The notes under the pieces were generated by a model. The model made no database searches. It had not been told where the DNA came from and worked only from the letters and a program-made list of their open reading frames with translations. A program made the position numbers and the translations under genes. A DNA stretch of 7,365 nt, from the NCBI GenBank assembly GCA_000436115.1, contig FR894527.1:13635-20999 (forward strand), read 5' to 3'. This stretch comes from Firmicutes bacterium CAG:534 (lineage in GTDB: Bacteria; Bacillota; Clostridia; Lachnospirales; Lachnospiraceae). Shown piece by piece: positions 5,184 through 7,365 of the stretch (positions within the stretch are counted from its first letter, which is position 1; every line of letters begins with the position of its first letter).

Positions 5184-5516
5184 CTACTCCCTGTACTTCT
5201 CAAGCTGAACGTAATCCTCCATCAGTTCGAGAATTTTCTTGCGTCCCTTCTTGTTCAGGCGAACATAGTCCTGCATCACCTTGTTCTCCAGGATCCTCTC
5301 ACCCAGGTCATCTCCCTTTTCAAGTGGCGAGAAATCCACAGGATTCAGGCTGAGCTTGTCGCACATACGGATTACCGTTCCGTATGCCATGCCTTCGATT
5401 CCTCTGTCTAAGGCAGTTACAAGGGTGCTGTACGGAATGCCCATTTCAATGGCAAACTGTCTGACGCTCTTATACTGCTTCAGAATCTCCTGCTTTAATA
5501 TTTCTGCTTTAGTCAT
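5184..5516 (-). CDS. Small XRE-type helix-turn-helix regulator upstream of glf
   Basis: This 110-residue protein has an N-terminal DNA-binding domain. The helix-turn-helix is best seen at residues 18-39, VRQFAIEMGIPYSTLVTALDRG, followed by GTVIRMCDKLSLNPVDF (46-62), the typical end of a Cro/C1-like fold. The C-terminal part (about 70-110) is charged and helical and may dimerise. The ATG at 5516 has GGGAGGT seven bases upstream. It is transcribed from the promoter at 5578-5606 and lies 8 bases before glf, so it may control the glf operon and itself. A CCATATATGC word sits at its presumed start point. Its target and signal are unknown. Confidence 0.85.
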   Translation of the reverse strand: MTKAEILKQEILKQYKSVRQFAIEMGIPYSTLVTALDRGIEGMAYGTVIRMCDKLSLNPVDFSPLEKGDDLGERILENKVMQDYVRLNKKGRKKILELMEDYVQLEKYRE

Positions 5517-5565
5517 ACAAAAGACCTCCCATAGCTGTTAGTTGATTAAAATACCTCAATTGCAT

Positions 5566-5575
5566 CCATATATGC
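5566..5575 (-). promoter_or_regulatory. Candidate operator at the regulator-glf promoter
   Basis: CCATATATGC lies two bases downstream of the -10 box, over the expected transcription start. A TGCAT/ATGCA inverted repeat (5561-5565 and 5572-5576) overlaps it. The related words CCATATACGG and CCATATATGG occur at the other helix-turn-helix gene (7206-7215 and 7247-7256). A repressor bound here would block the promoter. This is inferred from position and recurrence only. Confidence 0.35.
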
Positions 5576-5577
5576 AT

Positions 5578-5606
5578 AGTATAACACAGGCTTTTTTTTC
5601 CGTCAC
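5578..5606 (-). promoter_or_regulatory. Promoter of the regulator-glf operon
   Basis: On the minus strand GTGACG (5606-5601) and TATACT (5583-5578) are 17 bases apart. The spacer contains a run of eight A. The predicted start near 5571 gives a leader of about 55 bases. It is divergent from the glycosyltransferase promoter about 50 bases away. Confidence 0.65.
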
Positions 5607-5656
5607 TCAAAAAAGCATAAACTTTCTCTTAACATGTACTAAAGTACCACCCATGA

Positions 5657-5685
5657 TTGTGTTCCCAAATAATCCATGTTATACT
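5657..5685 (+). promoter_or_regulatory. Promoter of the glycosyltransferase gene
   Basis: TTGTGT (5657-5662) and TATACT (5680-5685) are separated by 17 bases. The start would fall near 5692, leaving a short leader of about 34 bases before the ATG at 5726, with no room for long RNA structure. Confidence 0.7.
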
Positions 5686-5725
5686 CTATAAGGCAGTGCT
5701 AAAAAGGGAAAAAGGAGATAACGCA

Positions 5726-6901
5726 ATGAACATACTTATGCTGGAATGGAAAAGTTTTGGGAATGAAGATATGATTTCCGCTTTCCGCGAAATGGGGCAC
5801 CAGGTCACATCTATCCCTTTTTCCAATAAAGAACTTCACCATAACGAAGAAGAGGAAAACAGGCTCATCTCAGAGATCCGTTCCTGTTCTCCCGACTTTG
5901 TATTTTCCTTTAATTATTTTCCGATCGTATCTCTTGCCTGCAAGGCTGCGGATATGCGATATGTGTCCTGGGTTTACGACAGTCCTTATGTTTTGCTGTA
6001 TTCCTATACCATTATCAACCCCTGCAATTATGTTTTTGTATTTGATAAAGAGCTTTATGTGGAATTTCATCGGGCGGGCATTTCTACCGTCCATTATCTT
6101 CCCCTGGCTGCTAATACCAAACGCCTGACCGCAATGGATCATGCCCCTGCTCTTGCTGATTTTCAAAAGAGTAAATGGAAAAATCAGGCCGAAATTGCCT
6201 TCGTGGGATCCCTATACACAGAAAAGCACCAGTTTTACCAACGCCTTACCGGGATTTCTTTTTATACCCGCGGCTACCTGGAAGGAATCATGGCTGCTCA
6301 AAAGCAGGTTTACGGATATAACTTTATCCAGGAGCTTCTTTCTCCCTCCATTATCGAGGATCTGCAGCGCTCCCTTCCCATGCAGCCGGATCCAACCAGT
6401 GTGGAAAGTGTGGAGTATCTTTATGCCCAATATGTGATCAACAGACAGATCACCTCTACAGAACGAACAGAACTGTTAACCGCCATTGGCAGCCGCTATT
6501 CTTACGACCTGTACACTCCTGACGCCAGTCTGAAGCTCCCCGGATGTATCAACCACGGTCCCGTGGATTACTATGACATGGCTCCCTATGTTTTTAAACA
6601 GGCTAAGATTAATCTTAATATCACACTGCGCAGCATTAAAAGCGGCATTCCCCTCCGCGCCTTCGATATCCTTGGTGCCGGCGGCTTTTTACTGACCAAC
6701 TACCAGTCAGATTTTTCAGATTGTTATGTTGCGGATCAGGATTATGTATGCTTTGAAAGCAAGGAGGATCTTCTTCAAAAGCTTTCTTATTACCTGACTC
6801 ACGAGGAAGAAAGAAAAGCCATTGCCCAAAACGGACTGCATACTACAGCCACTCAACATACCTATGAACACAGGATCCAGGAAATCCTCAGTTATTTTTA
6901 A
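5726..6901 (+). CDS. CgeB/DUF3880-type GT-B glycosyltransferase
   Basis: The 391-residue protein looks like a soluble GT-B glycosyltransferase of the group annotated as spore-maturation CgeB-like with an N-terminal DUF3880 domain. The N-terminal lobe starts MNILMLEWKSFGNEDMISAF and has DFVFSFNYFPIVS (57-69) and YVSWVYDSPYVL (79-90). The linker has HYLPLAAN (123-130) and IAFVGSLY (157-164). The C-terminal lobe has INLNITLRSIKSGIPLRAFD (295-314) and ILGAGGFLLTNYQSDF (315-330), the region that normally binds the sugar nucleotide. The sugar and acceptor cannot be read from sequence. The ATG at 5726 has AAAGGAG eight bases upstream; the frame extends to a TTG at 5657, but that lies in the promoter. 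It is divergent from glf and may use related substrates to modify a surface or appendage protein. Confidence 0.85.
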   Translation: MNILMLEWKSFGNEDMISAFREMGHQVTSIPFSNKELHHNEEEENRLISEIRSCSPDFVFSFNYFPIVSLACKAADMRYVSWVYDSPYVLLYSYTIINPCNYVFVFDKELYVEFHRAGISTVHYLPLAANTKRLTAMDHAPALADFQKSKWKNQAEIAFVGSLYTEKHQFYQRLTGISFYTRGYLEGIMAAQKQVYGYNFIQELLSPSIIEDLQRSLPMQPDPTSVESVEYLYAQYVINRQITSTERTELLTAIGSRYSYDLYTPDASLKLPGCINHGPVDYYDMAPYVFKQAKINLNITLRSIKSGIPLRAFDILGAGGFLLTNYQSDFSDCYVADQDYVCFESKEDLLQKLSYYLTHEEERKAIAQNGLHTTATQHTYEHRIQEILSYF

Positions 6902-6904
6902 ATT

Positions 6905-6956
6905 AAAAAATCGATGTATTCCTCTTATCCAGAGGTTTCCATCGATTTTGTTTGTT
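6905..6956. terminator. Bidirectional terminator between the glycosyltransferase and regulator genes
   Basis: AAAATCGATG (6907-6916) pairs with CATCGATTTT (6940-6949), with an inner CCTC/GAGG stem (6921-6924, 6931-6934). On the plus strand it runs into TTTTGTTTGTT; on the minus strand into six T (6910-6905). It follows both convergent stop codons, by a few bases on each side, so it should end both transcripts. Confidence 0.9.
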
Positions 6957-7194
6957 AATCCATTTTTCCAAAGTCATCAAATTCAGGGGTATCAAAGAAT
7001 TCCTTCAGCGTAATGCCAAGTCCATCGCACAGCTTTGAAAGAGTGATCACTCCCGGATTTACCGTGGTCTTATCCACAATGTGCATTAGTGTTGTCATCG
7101 GAACCGCAGATGCATAAGACAATGCATAATATGACATTCGCTTTTCCTTACATAAATTATTAATTCTTTCTACTACTGTGTCCTGTGCCTTCAT
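6955..7194 (-). CDS. Small XRE-type helix-turn-helix regulator
   Basis: This 79-residue protein is little more than a DNA-binding domain. After helix one (VVERINNLCKEKRM, residues 7-20), the helix-turn-helix spans about 21-43 (YYALSYASAVPMTTLMHIVD), and TLSKLCDGLGITLKEFF (51-67) closes the Cro/C1-like fold. The tail is acidic. I chose the ATG at 7194 because GGAGG lies seven bases upstream; the earlier ATG at 7209 overlaps that site and would add MGGRR. The gene ends at the shared terminator and appears to be transcribed alone. Its fold resembles the regulator upstream of glf, and both share a motif at the promoter. Its target is unknown. Confidence 0.85.
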   Translation of the reverse strand: MKAQDTVVERINNLCKEKRMSYYALSYASAVPMTTLMHIVDKTTVNPGVITLSKLCDGLGITLKEFFDTPEFDDFGKMD

Positions 7195-7205
7195 CCTTCG
7201 TCCTC

Positions 7206-7256
7206 CCATATACGGTATTATATCTTATCCGGCAATCCCATCGTTACCATATATGG
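7206..7256 (-). promoter_or_regulatory. Promoter and candidate operators of the small regulator
   Basis: A perfect -10 box TATAAT lies at 7222-7217, but the 17-base position upstream (7245-7240) reads AACGAT, a poor -35 box, so an activator or another start is possible. CCATATACGG (7206-7215) lies one base downstream of the -10 box, over the start point and overlapping the ribosome site region. CCATATATGG (7247-7256) is a perfect 10-base palindrome just upstream of the -35 position. The pair suggests two sites for the same protein, most simply the encoded regulator. Confidence 0.4.
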
Positions 7257-7307
7257 AAGTATATCCTATTTCCGGGCATTTTGCGAGGAAATAAACAGGA
7301 TTTCTCC

Positions 7308-7365
7308 TTACCAGTACAGCTTCATGTCCCTTTGCACCTCTGCATCACCCAATGAAAACTTTTCT
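7308..7365 (-). CDS. Possible C-terminal fragment of an unknown gene
   Basis: One minus-strand frame is open from the right edge for 18 codons, ending KLYW before TAA at 7310-7308. The residues (EKFSLGDAEVQRDMKLYW) look like ordinary protein, and the other two minus frames stop sooner or within this span. It would be the end of a gene whose body lies outside the window, 113 bases upstream of the small regulator. Too short to identify; it may be chance. Confidence 0.3.
   Translation of the reverse strand, partial: EKFSLGDAEVQRDMKLYW

Noticed and set aside
1..7365. CRISPR array, insertion sequence, phage or new defence system
   Set aside because: No spaced repeats, transposase, integrase, nuclease or toxin-like gene is visible; the small regulators lack any toxin partner.

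Overview
The window looks like chromosomal DNA of an anaerobic Firmicute, most likely a Lachnospiraceae-type clostridium. The basis is the rpmG-secE-nusG-rplK-rplA order, strong AGGAGG ribosome binding sites, sigma-A promoters with 17-bp spacers, a four-cysteine L33, and protein wording typical of that family. No species is named because no search could be run.

Right-to-left block, 1-2432 (minus strand): a promoter at 2404-2432 drives rpmG (L33), secE, nusG, rplK (L11) and rplA (L1). The RNA between these genes is the best part of the window. The rplK leader holds a tight row of helices, one of which looks like the L1-binding stalk of 23S rRNA (1264-1295). A second stalk-like element (726-782) lies between rplK and rplA and abuts the rplA ribosome binding site. 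Together they suggest that L1 shuts off both cistrons when it is in excess over rRNA.

Middle, 2433-4058 (plus strand): a non-coding stretch of about 360 bases carries promoters in both directions and several inverted repeats. It is followed by an orphan gene for a FliD/hook-associated-like protein of 436 residues that seems to lack the usual flagellar end helices. It ends at a GC-rich hairpin terminator shared with the convergent glf gene.

Surface-glycan block, 4057-6901: on the minus strand a small helix-turn-helix gene is followed 8 bases later by glf (UDP-galactopyranose mutase, which makes UDP-galactofuranose). Divergent from it, on its own promoter, is a CgeB/DUF3880-type GT-B glycosyltransferase. 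An inferred reading is that they contribute to a galactofuranose-containing surface or appendage glycan; the FliD-like gene next door makes a filament or secreted protein one possible target, but nothing in the sequence proves this.

Right edge, 6905-7365: a bidirectional terminator, a second small helix-turn-helix regulator on the minus strand, and perhaps the last 18 codons of another minus-strand gene. Both regulator genes have a CCATATA-type motif just downstream of the -10 box, which suggests autoregulation or shared control. I see no mobile element, CRISPR array, rRNA or tRNA. I did not find a clearly new multi-gene system; the RNA elements and the regulator motif are the leads worth following.
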